In this document: one piece after another, positions 1 through 8,595 of the stretch
Layout of the letters: every line of letters begins with the position of its first letter
How positions within the stretch are numbered: position 1 is the first letter of the stretch
The notes under the pieces: model-generated
Told to the model about the DNA's origin: nothing
The model's input: only the letters and a program-made list of their open reading frames with translations
Databases searched by the model: none
Program-made: the position numbers and the translations under genes
Assembly: GCF_000710775.1 (NCBI RefSeq)
Contig: NZ_JOJP01000001.1
Location: 5,280,027-5,344,026, forward strand
DNA: 64,000 nucleotides
Origin: Endozoicomonas elysicola
Lineage (GTDB): Bacteria > Pseudomonadota > Gammaproteobacteria > Pseudomonadales > Endozoicomonadaceae
Direction: 5' to 3'

Positions 1-180
1 GCGCCCAAAGACAATGGCTTCATCAAAAAGCTTTTTGTACGCAGGTAGCTGAGCTGCTTTTAAAATCAGTGATGGATTAGTCGTTGCATCTACCGGCTGG
101 TATCGGCGAATGGCTTCGATATCACCAGTATCGGCCACAACCTTGGTCATATTTTTTAATTGGTCGAGCTGATTTTGCAT
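1..180 (-). CDS. tal: Transaldolase, N-terminal part (cut by window edge)
   Basis: Only the first 60 codons are inside the window; the gene continues beyond position 1. The reverse-strand translation starts [20 protein letters not shown] and contains [18 protein letters not shown], the N-terminal signature of class I transaldolase of the TalA/TalB type. The enzyme transfers a dihydroxyacetone unit between sugar phosphates in the non-oxidative pentose phosphate pathway in the cytoplasm. The Schiff-base lysine lies outside the window. It sits about 140 bp downstream of a ribokinase gene on the same strand, so ribose phosphorylation and pentose phosphate metabolism are neighbours here. Confidence 0.93.
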   Translation of the reverse strand, partial: MQNQLDQLKNMTKVVADTGDIEAIRRYQPVDATTNPSLILKAAQLPAYKKLFDEAIVFGR

Positions 181-323
181 GCTACACCTTCCCACAGCCG
201 AATAAACAAGCTGGATTCATTATGATGAGTCAATCACGTTGAACAATTAGCGGTCAGTATCCATTGGGGCTCAAGGATTCCAGAGTATCTGCATTAGCTT
301 TTGAAATCAAAACAATACAGAGT

Positions 324-1295
324 TCAGGAGGTATGCAGAGAACAGTTCACTTCAGCTATTTCCCGATCACACTGAATAAACTGTTCCACTTCAAAACGAT
401 AAGGTATAGACGACTGTGATCCTGAGCGCATCACTGACAATCCGGCACTTGCATTAGCAAAAAAAGCAGCATCAACCAATGGTTTTCCTTCCGCCAAAGC
501 CACCAGCAAAGCACCATTAAATGTGTCACCAGCAGCGGTTGTATCAATGGGTTTAACAGGAAACCCTGGTATCAGAATACCCTGAGGATAACCTGTATCC
601 ATTGACGACACATAAACACCATTGTGGCCCATGGTAATAACCAAATCATTAATCCCTTTATCGTGCATAATGGCTGCGGCAATGGTTGCGGACTCGAGAT
701 CAGTGACCTTTATGCCCGTCAGTATTTCAGCCTCTGTCTGGTTTGGTGTAATGAAGTCAATAAGAGAAAGGAAGCTATCAGGAAGGTCTCTACCCGGAGC
801 AGGGTTAAGCACTACGGCAGTATTATGCTTATTTGCAATATCTATAGCCTGGAGATTCACAGAATCAGGAACTTCCTGCTGTAGAAGTAGATAATCTACC
901 GCCTTAACCAGCTGATCATTCTGATCAACAAACGCTTCAGTAAGGCAGTTATTCGCGCCAGAAGCGATACCAATCATATTTTCGCCCTTTGCATTGACGA
1001 AAATCAGAGCGACACCTGTACCAGTACCATCTACCTCTGTGATCGCTGAAGTACCAACCCCCTCTTCAGACAGCTGTTGTACAATTTCCCGCCCGAGATC
1101 ATCCTGACCAATCGAGGCAAGCATATGGGTGTTACCACCAAGGCGAGCGCAAGCTACCGCCTGGTTGGCACCTTTGCCTCCAGCCATAATGTTATAAGAG
1201 GAACCAGTAATGGTTTGGCCTGGCTTTGGAAAACAATCAACCCTCAGAACATGATCAACATTAATACTGCCTAGAACGAGAATCTGCTTACTCAT
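324..1295 (-). CDS. rbsK: Ribokinase (PfkB family)
   Basis: Phosphorylates D-ribose to ribose-5-phosphate with ATP in the cytoplasm. The protein of about 323 residues starts MSKQILVLGSINVDHV. It has the PfkB N-terminal signature AGGKGANQAVACARLGG and the C-terminal signature DTTAAGDTFNGALLVAL, whose Asp is the catalytic base. In-frame codons reach back to 1343, but the methionine at 1295 gives the usual family N-terminus and has a GGTGA-type ribosome site just upstream. The gene lies between the THI5-like gene and transaldolase, all on the minus strand. No transporter or RbsR gene is seen in the window, so the ribose source is unclear. Identification of the family is secure; ribose specificity is inferred. 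Confidence 0.92.
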   Translation of the reverse strand: MSKQILVLGSINVDHVLRVDCFPKPGQTITGSSYNIMAGGKGANQAVACARLGGNTHMLASIGQDDLGREIVQQLSEEGVGTSAITEVDGTGTGVALIFVNAKGENMIGIASGANNCLTEAFVDQNDQLVKAVDYLLLQQEVPDSVNLQAIDIANKHNTAVVLNPAPGRDLPDSFLSLIDFITPNQTEAEILTGIKVTDLESATIAAAIMHDKGINDLVITMGHNGVYVSSMDTGYPQGILIPGFPVKPIDTTAAGDTFNGALLVALAEGKPLVDAAFFANASAGLSVMRSGSQSSIPYRFEVEQFIQCDREIAEVNCSLHTS

Positions 1296-1397
1296 ATCAT
1301 CACCGGTGAAAATCAGGCTGACAATGCATAAAGTGTAATTCAAATGTCGTATGAAGCAGGTGGTTTTATAAAAATACTGTTGTAAAAACAGAGTCGG

Positions 1398-1422
1398 GAA
1401 GTCTGGCCAGAAACCAGACTTC
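1398..1422 (-). terminator. Hairpin after the THI5-like gene
   Basis: A perfect 9-bp inverted repeat (GAAGTCTGG / CCAGACTTC) with a 7-nt loop lies between the stop of the THI5-like gene and the ribokinase start. On the minus strand a run of T follows about ten bases later. It is a plausible but not canonical intrinsic terminator. Confidence 0.5.
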
Positions 1423-1456
1423 TGTTTACCCGAGGCTCATTATAAGTCTGATGATT

Positions 1457-2422
1457 CTATGAGGCTTTAAGCTGCTCAGAAATGTACGCCCCATCCAGCG
1501 GTTCAAACGTAGAGTAAGGACGGTCAGGCAAAAATTCATTGGTATAACAGCTGTGGCAATCCATGGTTTCATCCGTAATACCAAGCTGCTGAGCGTAAAG
1601 GCCAACTTTCTCCCAATCTCTGTCCACATTAATCAGATCGCGAGAAAAATAGGGAAGACAACTGATATAAATTTTCCTGAAGGTATCAGTTCTCAATCTC
1701 GGAATCTGCTCACAAAGCAGCTCATACGCTTTTTCGGGATTTTCGAGCGTCCACTGAGTCCCTCTTAGGGTCGCTCTCATAAACCGTCTCACATTTTCCT
1801 GATTGTTCTCCAGATAGGCCTCATTCACCAGGAAGAGGATGGAACAGAAGCAGCAACACCCGAGTCCAGCAAGCTCATCAACCCTTAACATACCGGTCTC
1901 CTGACCACTGACCTGCTCCAGCTCAACCTGCTGAAAGCAGCCAATGCCCATGCCAGCATCTACCTTATTCTGAATAATGGCATCGGTAATGTTCATACCA
2001 ACACGGATCGTTTCATAGGCATCAGGCTCAATATTTGCCCGTCTGGCCAAGTCATCAATGATGATTTTTCCAAACCGACCGATATAGCCGATCCGTTTTC
2101 CCCGGATATCATCAAACCCCTTAATGCCACTGGATTTCAGAAAAATCAGGCCTGTAGGGGGTTCATGAAACAACGTACCAATAGAAAGGACCTTATAGCC
2201 CTTGGCTCTGGCCGCAATGGAGTGCACCATCGCTTTCAATGCAATATCCACTTTGTTCTGACCGATCAAGTCGGTTACATCTGAAGGGTCAGTGGTTTCC
2301 ATAATGGCGGGGGCAAGCCCTTCTTCTTTATAAAAACCCAGATGATGAGCCATGAAGACGGGAGTATGATAGGGGTTAGCATACCAGTTTAGAAGCAGAG
2401 AAAGCCGGGGCGTTGCGATCAT
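1457..2422 (-). CDS. thi5: THI5/NMT1-type HMP-P synthase (thiamine pyrimidine synthesis)
   Basis: 321 residues, closely similar along the whole length to the fungal and plant THI5/NMT1 enzymes, which make the thiamine pyrimidine HMP-P from PLP and an active-site histidine in a single-turnover reaction. The lysine that binds PLP and the donor histidine are present in the block LKAMVHSIAA (K63, H67), as is the iron-binding CCCFC motif at residues 189-193, followed by a typical C-terminal half. These residues separate it from ThiY-type periplasmic binding proteins of the same fold, and there is no signal peptide. A GAGG ribosome site lies 8 nt before the ATG. A TPP riboswitch precedes the gene. 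Most bacteria use ThiC instead; a few, such as Legionella, are known to have Thi5. Horizontal origin is an inference. Confidence 0.9.
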   Translation of the reverse strand: MIATPRLSLLLNWYANPYHTPVFMAHHLGFYKEEGLAPAIMETTDPSDVTDLIGQNKVDIALKAMVHSIAARAKGYKVLSIGTLFHEPPTGLIFLKSSGIKGFDDIRGKRIGYIGRFGKIIIDDLARRANIEPDAYETIRVGMNITDAIIQNKVDAGMGIGCFQQVELEQVSGQETGMLRVDELAGLGCCCFCSILFLVNEAYLENNQENVRRFMRATLRGTQWTLENPEKAYELLCEQIPRLRTDTFRKIYISCLPYFSRDLINVDRDWEKVGLYAQQLGITDETMDCHSCYTNEFLPDRPYSTFEPLDGAYISEQLKAS

Positions 2423-2506
2423 GCGTTAATCCTCACGACAGATGGAAGTCATTGAATAACGTGACGCATAAAGGCCCGAAGAGGACAGCACCACCTATGC
2501 AGGAAT

Positions 2507-2539
2507 CATTCTGAAGAGACAGAACATCTCTCCAGAATG
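2507..2539 (-). promoter_or_regulatory. Hairpin between TPP riboswitch and THI5-like gene
   Basis: CATTCTG and CAGAATG arms, extended inward by GAGAGA/TCTCTT, make a stem of about 13 bp with a 7-nt loop. It lies between the TPP aptamer and the THI5-like start. No T-tract follows on the minus strand, so it is not a classical terminator. It may be part of the riboswitch expression platform. Confidence 0.45.
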
Positions 2540-2567
2540 TCTATATAAATTTAAGTGGTCGCTTTAT

Positions 2568-2657
2568 GGCAGTTCCTACGCCGGTACTAACCGGTTCAGG
2601 TTCAACAGGTATAATCTCAGCCTGAAAGCTTACTGATCAAACAGGCACCCTGCGCCA
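2568..2657 (-). ncRNA. TPP (THI-box) riboswitch
   Basis: On the minus strand the order of conserved TPP aptamer elements is seen: GGGTGCC near the 5' end, then GGCTGAGATTATACC, then GAACCTGAACCGG, then a TAGTACCGG arm and GCGTAGGAACTG at the 3' end. This matches the THI-box consensus that binds thiamine pyrophosphate. It lies about 150 bp upstream of the THI5-like start in the same orientation, so thiamine repression of that gene is expected. Confidence 0.95.
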
Positions 2658-2745
2658 CTGGAGTCCACCAGCAACCATTAATAAGCAATGAAACAGGCAG
2701 ACCTTAACGCAAAATTATAGAGTGCTTTTAGTCTTCTGCCAGCTG

Positions 2746-3183
2746 TCAGGAGGATCTCTCTCTGGCTCCCCTTCTCTGCAACCTTGTCAGATACATCGTA
2801 ACGCTGACACCTATAGCTACAAGCAGGTATTTAACCCATACCAATTTTACAATCCAGATCGAGATACTCATGGTCAGCCAGAGAAAAACAACCGCGCGGA
2901 TATAAACCTTTCTGGAAATGCTGCGTTCATCAAGATACTGACGCAACGGCGGACCAAGCACTTTATGACTCAGCAACCAGGAGTGAATGGCTGGAGATGA
3001 TCGTAAACTGAAAAAAGCTGCCAGTAATAGAAAGGGTGTAGTGGGCAACAGCGGCAGAAAAACGCCGATAAAACCCAGCACAACACAAAGCAGAGCACAG
3101 GCTTTAAAAACCCATCGCACCACTGGGTTTCGTATCAGAATACCTGATGATTGAGGGGGCGAAGCTTTATCTCTTGAGCTCAT
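2746..3183 (-). CDS. DUF454 (YbaN-type) inner-membrane protein
   Basis: 145 residues with the DUF454 pattern: a first hydrophobic hairpin containing GFIGVFLPLLPTTPFLLLAA, the family signature (residues about 35-60), a cytoplasmic FFSLRSSPAIHSWLL block, and two further membrane segments near the C-terminus. E. coli YbaN is the best-known member; the biochemical role is unknown. The start at 3183 gives a normal family length. It is followed upstream by a small lipoprotein gene in the same direction, with a gap of about 30 bp, so the two may be co-transcribed. Confidence 0.85.
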   Translation of the reverse strand: MSSRDKASPPQSSGILIRNPVVRWVFKACALLCVVLGFIGVFLPLLPTTPFLLLAAFFSLRSSPAIHSWLLSHKVLGPPLRQYLDERSISRKVYIRAVVFLWLTMSISIWIVKLVWVKYLLVAIGVSVTMYLTRLQRRGARERSS

Positions 3184-3214
3184 TCTTATCGATAGTTAAT
3201 TCTGTGGTTATGTT

Positions 3215-3601
3215 TTACTCAAAAAATGCTTCTTGAATCCGGGTGACATACTCCAGCTCAACCAGTTTTTTCAAGGTCACCAGGTAATTGGCCTGGTAAG
3301 TATCACCAACCACCAGATACTGCTCCTTCCCACACTGTAAACGTCCAGGGGATTCTTTGTAGACAATTGCGGTTGGGTCAATAGACATCACCTGCCGTGC
3401 CGTATTCACATGCGCAGGAATGCAAAACTCATAACTCAAGGATCGTTTGCCATCCGCTGGGCCATACAGACCATCAGCATCCAGGCGAGTCAAATCAAAT
3501 TCCACCTTTTGCTGAACCTTGTCTTTCAGAAGACCGTCCAGATGAGTACAACCAGAAAGCAGGGTCAACCCCAATAGAGTCATTAACTTTAATAATTTCA
3601 T
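3215..3601 (-). CDS. Small lipoprotein of unknown function
   Basis: From the methionine at 3601 the protein starts MKLLKLMTLLGLTLLSGC, a type II signal peptide with lipobox LSGC, and is about 128 residues long. An in-frame start six codons upstream is possible but less natural for a signal peptide. The mature part has two further cysteines, which could form a disulfide in the periplasm, and no domain I recognise. It is just upstream of the DUF454 gene and probably in one transcript with it. Confidence 0.7.
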   Translation of the reverse strand: MKLLKLMTLLGLTLLSGCTHLDGLLKDKVQQKVEFDLTRLDADGLYGPADGKRSLSYEFCIPAHVNTARQVMSIDPTAIVYKESPGRLQCGKEQYLVVGDTYQANYLVTLKKLVELEYVTRIQEAFFE

Positions 3602-3700
3602 AAACTTTACTGCAAACACTCAAGGTTCAATTATTGCCATCGATTAATCTTATACTTGGTATTAGCGAGTAAACAAGGTTGTCATCTTAGGGAAGGGATA

Positions 3701-4648
3701 ATGGCACAAATAATCAGACCGACATCAGTCACATATGATAAACAACAAGCCATAGAACCAACAGATCAAAAAACCGGAGAACACCAACAACTTGGGCAAA
3801 CCAAAAAAGTGGAGTCCAATGAAAAGGAGCTGCCTTCTACTGAGCCTCATAGAGGCAACCAAGCACCCACGTCAATTCTGAAGCGATCAGCCAAAGCTGT
3901 AAGCCAGACGGATAAAAAGCTCATCACTTTCGGAACTTCTTCCGAAGTCCCCCCCAATGGAGTGGAGCCTCCAGATACTCGCAGTGAAGAAAAAGAATCA
4001 CAGATTGCTCTTGCTACTGAGCTATTCAACACCGATGGCGACTCGGAACACGAGCAATTACATAACATGCTCGTTATGCAGTATGTCAATGATTGTTCAA
4101 CTAAGGCAGGAAGCAAAAGAGCACTGACATATGAAACTCTGACTGAAGCGCTCAAAAACAGTATAGGCAGTGATAATAATAAACTGATGGGTATTATTAA
4201 CAGCGCAGAACAGGCAGCAGAGAAGCAGCTGAATAGCTCAGCAGCCTCTATGGGCACATCAGTAGAAGAGTTGACTGAAAAGATCGAAAAATTTGAGAAA
4301 CGTCTTGCTGCTTTGGAAACCGGAGCCAGTCAAGATAGTTTGATTAAGAGAATTGAAAATCTAAAAGCGGCACGGACTGAATTACAAGATGCAGGAGATG
4401 CAAACCAGAGTTATCACTTTAAGAGTGGGCTCACAAAAGGTAATGCCCCAGAGCTATGGAAACTAAGAGAAATACTAGAGAACTCTGAGACTATCCCATT
4501 AGAAGAGATAGAGAGTCAGGCCAGTGATTACGTCATGCAACAGAGTAAGGAAACCGTTCTGGAAAGCATGAAGGTCATGCTGGACAAAGGCCATTACCCG
4601 TTTCCCAAACTTAGGCAGGCTATCGAAACCCGGCTGAGCCAGCTCTGA
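3701..4648 (+). CDS. Hypothetical coiled-coil protein
   Basis: 315 residues from the ATG at 3701, chosen because GGAAGGG lies immediately upstream; the frame is open 15 codons earlier. The N-terminal 110 residues are rich in Q, T, K, E and P and look disordered. A predicted coiled coil lies around residues 195-240 (SVEELTEKIEKFEKRLAALE and following). There is no signal peptide or membrane segment. I do not recognise the family. Its composition resembles the other orphan proteins of this window, which together look like accessory, possibly secreted, proteins; that is inference. The stop is 15 bp from the convergent trpS stop. Confidence 0.65.
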   Translation: MAQIIRPTSVTYDKQQAIEPTDQKTGEHQQLGQTKKVESNEKELPSTEPHRGNQAPTSILKRSAKAVSQTDKKLITFGTSSEVPPNGVEPPDTRSEEKESQIALATELFNTDGDSEHEQLHNMLVMQYVNDCSTKAGSKRALTYETLTEALKNSIGSDNNKLMGIINSAEQAAEKQLNSSAASMGTSVEELTEKIEKFEKRLAALETGASQDSLIKRIENLKAARTELQDAGDANQSYHFKSGLTKGNAPELWKLREILENSETIPLEEIESQASDYVMQQSKETVLESMKVMLDKGHYPFPKLRQAIETRLSQL

Positions 4649-4663
4649 TAGCCTGCATGAGAC

Positions 4664-5674
4664 TCAGACGAGCGGCTTGAGGCCTACGGCTTGACGAATA
4701 GACGTCAGGAAAGGCGCGGCTTCAGCCCGAGCCTTTTCAGCCCCTTTAAGCAGCTCTTTTTCGATAAATGCCGGATCTTCGATCAATGCATTGTAGCGCT
4801 CACGAGGATCTTTCAAGTGCTCATTCAAGAATTCAAACAGCTCATTTTTCAGATCCCCCCAGCCAGCACCATCGGCATATTGCTGACGTTTCACCTCAAC
4901 CTGGGTGGCATCAGCAAATGCAGAGTAGATCTGGAAAAGAGTACAGGTATCCGGATCTTTCGGTTCACCCGGCTCCAATGAGTTGGTTTTGATCTTGCGA
5001 ATCAGCTTAAGCAGCTTCTTTTCAGGCACAAAAAGAGGAATCGTATTATCGTAGCTCTTGCTCATCTTACGACCATCAAGACCGTTCAGAACCGCAGTGC
5101 TTTCACCAACAACCGCCTCAGGCAAAACAAACTTGGTCTTGTAATGATGATTCATGCGTCCAGCAATATCTCGGGCCATCTCAATATGCTGAACCTGATC
5201 GCGGCCCACCGGCACTTTATGGGCATTGAACATAAGGATATCCGCTGCCATCAGCACCGGATAGCAGAACAGCCCCATGGTCACACCCTTGTCTGGATCC
5301 TGCTCACCGGCTTCTTCATTGGCCTGAACCGCTGCCTTATAAGCATGGGCACGGTTCATAAGGCCTTTGGCGGTCATACAGCCAAGAATCCAGTTCAGTT
5401 CGGCAATTTCCGGAATGTCTGATTGACGATAGAAGGTCACTCGATCCGTATCCAGACCCAGTGCCAGCCAGGTAGCCGCAATCTCCAGCGTGGACTGATG
5501 GATGCGCTTAGGGTCACGACCTTTGATCAGGGCGTGATAGTCAGCCAGAAAATAGTACGAAGCAATATCGTCACGCCAGCTTTCCTCAATCGCAGGCTTG
5601 ATAGCCCCCACGTAGTTACCCAGGTGTGGTGTTCCAGTTGTCGTAATACCTGTCAGTACTTTCGTTTTACTCAT
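4664..5674 (-). CDS. trpS: Tryptophanyl-tRNA synthetase
   Basis: Class I aminoacyl-tRNA synthetase of 336 residues that charges tRNA-Trp. The HIGH-like motif appears as [13 protein letters not shown] near the N-terminus, the KMSKS loop as [15 protein letters not shown] near residue 200, and the central block [16 protein letters not shown] is typical of TrpRS. Length and ends match the bacterial enzyme (about 334 residues). The gene stands alone; a MITE-like repeat lies about 65 bp upstream of its start. Confidence 0.97.
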   Translation of the reverse strand: MSKTKVLTGITTTGTPHLGNYVGAIKPAIEESWRDDIASYYFLADYHALIKGRDPKRIHQSTLEIAATWLALGLDTDRVTFYRQSDIPEIAELNWILGCMTAKGLMNRAHAYKAAVQANEEAGEQDPDKGVTMGLFCYPVLMAADILMFNAHKVPVGRDQVQHIEMARDIAGRMNHHYKTKFVLPEAVVGESTAVLNGLDGRKMSKSYDNTIPLFVPEKKLLKLIRKIKTNSLEPGEPKDPDTCTLFQIYSAFADATQVEVKRQQYADGAGWGDLKNELFEFLNEHLKDPRERYNALIEDPAFIEKELLKGAEKARAEAAPFLTSIRQAVGLKPLV

Positions 5675-5739
5675 GAGTTCACTCGCACAGCGACGATGTA
5701 ACCTGGCCTGAAACGCAGACCAGAAAGGAGTTTCCTTTG

Positions 5740-6028
5740 GGTTCTGTTGACATAAGTTTCCTTTCTCAGCTCAAGCCAGAATGCTTCTGACTAGTCGCAA
5801 ATACGCAGAAATACTCACCGTCTTTCAAGTCGTTGCAAAACGGCAGAGGCATTCTGGCTTGAGCCCAAAGGGCGGGACGCGCAGTCTGGCTCGTAAAGCC
5901 GTCTTCCAGCTTCGTTGAACTGGTTTGATGTAGAACCACTACACTTTCATCAGCTCGCCTTGTGGAATACGGCTTTACGAACCAGGCTTCGCGCCCCGCT
6001 GGGTTTGGAACCTTATGTAAACAGAACC
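5740..6028. repeat. MITE-like element, 289 bp copy
   Basis: Bounded by inverted ends GGTTCTGTTGACATAAG and CTTATGTAAACAGAACC. Inside, the left arm carries CTCAGCTCAAGCCAGAATG and the right arm a GC-rich CGCGCCCCGCTGGG block. The same two arms occur in opposite orientation in a shorter copy at 10533-10692. A second internal inverted repeat joins GTAAAGCCGT with ACGGCTTTAC. No transposase is encoded; an open frame of 96 codons within it is made only of repeat sequence. Confidence 0.8.
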
Positions 6029-6103
6029 TAATACAGATTTCAGGAAAGGGCTGCATTATAGAAGAGCGCAGCCCTCTCTCACAATAGACACCTGATCTCA
6101 GGG

Positions 6104-7501
6104 TCAGGCGGGCATCGGCATGATTTCAGAGGCCAGCATCCGATTCCGGCGAATGATGGCACGCAGACGCAGAGTCAACAGAAAGGCGCCCATGGTCAAA
6201 GCAGTCACCAGACCAATCCATAAGCCATGAGGTCCCATTGGCTCAACAATCCAGTCGGTCAGCCCCAGGATATAGCCAAGAGGTAACGCCACTCCCCAGC
6301 AGGCAAACAGGATCATTGCCATAGGCACACGAGTGTCTTTATAGCCACGTAATGCACCATTGGCAGCAATCTGAATACCATCAGCGTATTGGAACAGTGC
6401 CGCATAAACCAACAGCTGAGCAGCCAGAATGGCAACCTCCGGATTCTGTGTATAAATGGAAGTCACGACTCCAGGCAGAAACATCATGACAGAAGCACTG
6501 ACTGTCGCGCTGACCAGTGTCGTCGCAATGCCCGCATAGCTGGAGTATGCGGCCTGCTCGGTTTTACCGGCACCCAGTGCCTGCCCGACACGAATGGTAA
6601 GCCCCATCGCCAGACTCATCGGCACCATAAAGGCCAGTGAGGTAAAGTTAAGGGCAATCTGATGACCCGCAACCACGATGGCACCTAATTTACCAATCAG
6701 CAGAGCAACCACCGAGAAGATACTGGCTTCAAAGAAAATGGCCAAACCAATCGGTACACCCAGCTTTAGCTGACTGGAAATAATACTCAGGCTGGGTAAG
6801 TCCCAATGGTCAAACAGGCCAATTTTACGATGCTGCTGACCCAGCATAGTGTAACCGGCCATCATCAGGAACATGACCCAGAAACAAACGGCTGTCGCAT
6901 AACCGCAGCCAACACCACCCAGCTCAGGAAATCCGAACTTTCCATAAATCAGTACATAGTTCAGTGGAATATTCAGGGCCAGAGCAATGAAACTGAACAC
7001 CATGCTCGGTTTGGTTTTTCCCATTCCCTCACAGTAGCAGGTAAGTGCCTGAAACAAACAAATCGCAGGAATACCCCAGGCAAGCGCTTTTAGATACTCA
7101 AGCGTTTTCGCAGCCATCTCAGGCTCAACCTGCAACCATTGAAGCACAACATCCGATTTATAAATAAAAACCAGCGCTAAAAGGCTCATTAGCAGAGCAA
7201 CCCAGAGTCCTTGACGTACCTGACCACCAATTTCCCCGGTTTGGCGCGCACCGTATAAGTGTGCAACCGTTGGTGTGATCGCCATTAATATGCCACGGAT
7301 TAACAGGTAAACCGGCATCCAGATACTGGAACCAAGCGCAATAGCCGCCAGATCCATGGCGGAGTATTGTCCTGCCATGCTGGTGTCAACAAAGGTCATC
7401 CCTGTTGTGGCCAGCTGGGCCCCCATAATGGGCCCAGCCAGATAAAGCAGTTCACGAAGCTCCGCACGATAGCGGGCAAAGGCTGAAAGATTTGTTCTCA
7501 T
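6104..7501 (-). CDS. norM: MATE-family multidrug efflux pump (NorM type)
   Basis: 465 residues with twelve predicted membrane segments arranged as two MatE halves. The N-terminal block AGPIMGAQLATTGMTFVDT and the second-half block LGVPIGLAIFFEASIFSVVA are typical of NorM/YdhE. The family exports cationic drugs in exchange for Na+ or H+ across the inner membrane. Start at 7501 gives a normal short cytoplasmic N-terminus. No regulator is adjacent. Substrate cannot be read from sequence. Confidence 0.92.
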   Translation of the reverse strand: MRTNLSAFARYRAELRELLYLAGPIMGAQLATTGMTFVDTSMAGQYSAMDLAAIALGSSIWMPVYLLIRGILMAITPTVAHLYGARQTGEIGGQVRQGLWVALLMSLLALVFIYKSDVVLQWLQVEPEMAAKTLEYLKALAWGIPAICLFQALTCYCEGMGKTKPSMVFSFIALALNIPLNYVLIYGKFGFPELGGVGCGYATAVCFWVMFLMMAGYTMLGQQHRKIGLFDHWDLPSLSIISSQLKLGVPIGLAIFFEASIFSVVALLIGKLGAIVVAGHQIALNFTSLAFMVPMSLAMGLTIRVGQALGAGKTEQAAYSSYAGIATTLVSATVSASVMMFLPGVVTSIYTQNPEVAILAAQLLVYAALFQYADGIQIAANGALRGYKDTRVPMAMILFACWGVALPLGYILGLTDWIVEPMGPHGLWIGLVTALTMGAFLLTLRLRAIIRRNRMLASEIMPMPA

Positions 7502-7777
7502 TTTCGCTCACAGAATACGCCCAACGCCATACAGACCCGGGGCGATGGGGCTCATATTCTATCAGCGAATCAAATAATAGACTGATTGTTCATTTCGAAA
7601 TAATGCACGGTGTTTACCCTTATACCAATTTAAATTGTCTAAGCCCGTTATGAACATGAATTGCTATTACCTTGTTGTTTACTCATGACTCCTTTTTGGA
7701 AAGCTGGGATACTCTCACACGGCCACTCTCTCGCTTTTAAAAAGAACCCGTTGCAAGCACCCTCGGAGCAAATGAAC

Positions 7778-8593
7778 ATGCCGGAACTACCAGAAGTTGA
7801 AACAACCCGGCGAGGTATCGAGCCCCATATTGAAGGACACACCATCCGAGAGGTTATTGTCCGTGAGCCAAGACTTCGCTGGCCAGTACCGGACAACATT
7901 AATCAGCTTCTCAGTGGGAAAACCATTCACCATGTAAAAAGAAGAGCAAAGTACCTGTTATTAGATACCGGTTCAGGTCATCTGATTGTGCATCTGGGGA
8001 TGTCGGGAAGTCTGCGAGTATTAACAACGGATTCGCCGCCACAAAAGCACGACCATATCGATATTCTTCTGACTGATGGTCAACGCCTGAGATACACGGA
8101 CCCCCGCCGCTTTGGGGCTGTTCTATGGTCTGAAGGACCGCTCCATGAACATAAGCTTCTTAAACATTTGGGACCGGAACCACTGGACAGTGAATTCACA
8201 ACTCAAAGGCTCTATCAAATGTCCAGAGGGAGAAGCCAGCCGGTGAAGACCTTTATCATGGATAACAAAGTAGTCGCCGGGGTTGGTAATATTTATGCCA
8301 GCGAAGCACTGTTCAAAGCCGGTATAAGACCTGACAGAGCCTGTGGAAAAATCTCCCAGGCCCGTTACGAACAGCTGGTTGAATCAATCAAAGCAACTCT
8401 GGCCAAAGCGATTGAACAAGGTGGCACAACACTGCGTGATTTCGTAGGCGGTGATGGCAAACCCGGCTACTTCAAACAGGAGCTGGCTGTTTATGGCCGG
8501 ACAGGCCAACCCTGCCTGAAGTGTGGCAAGACTATTAAGGAAATAAAGTTGGGAAACCGCAGTAGTTGTTATTGCTGTCACTGCCAACGTTAA
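7778..8593 (+). CDS. mutM: Formamidopyrimidine-DNA glycosylase
   Basis: Bifunctional base-excision repair enzyme that removes 8-oxoguanine and formamidopyrimidines and cuts the abasic site. The start at 7778 places the invariant Pro-Glu at the N-terminus ([13 protein letters not shown]); an open frame extends 39 codons upstream but would bury the catalytic N-terminal proline. GGAG lies 9 nt upstream. The 271-residue protein has the helix-2-turn-helix block NIYASEALF and ends in a four-cysteine zinc finger (CLKCGK ... CYCCHCQR). The stop is 2 bp from the convergent cfa stop. Confidence 0.97.
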   Translation: MPELPEVETTRRGIEPHIEGHTIREVIVREPRLRWPVPDNINQLLSGKTIHHVKRRAKYLLLDTGSGHLIVHLGMSGSLRVLTTDSPPQKHDHIDILLTDGQRLRYTDPRRFGAVLWSEGPLHEHKLLKHLGPEPLDSEFTTQRLYQMSRGRSQPVKTFIMDNKVVAGVGNIYASEALFKAGIRPDRACGKISQARYEQLVESIKATLAKAIEQGGTTLRDFVGGDGKPGYFKQELAVYGRTGQPCLKCGKTIKEIKLGNRSSCYCCHCQR

Positions 8594-8595
8594 CG

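Noticed and set aside
1457-2422. Reading as a ThiY-type periplasmic binding protein
   Set aside because: Has no signal peptide and keeps the THI5 catalytic Lys, His and CCCFC motif.
5766-6056. 96-codon frame on the minus strand
   Set aside because: It lies almost wholly inside the MITE-like repeat, has no recognisable product and no good ribosome site.
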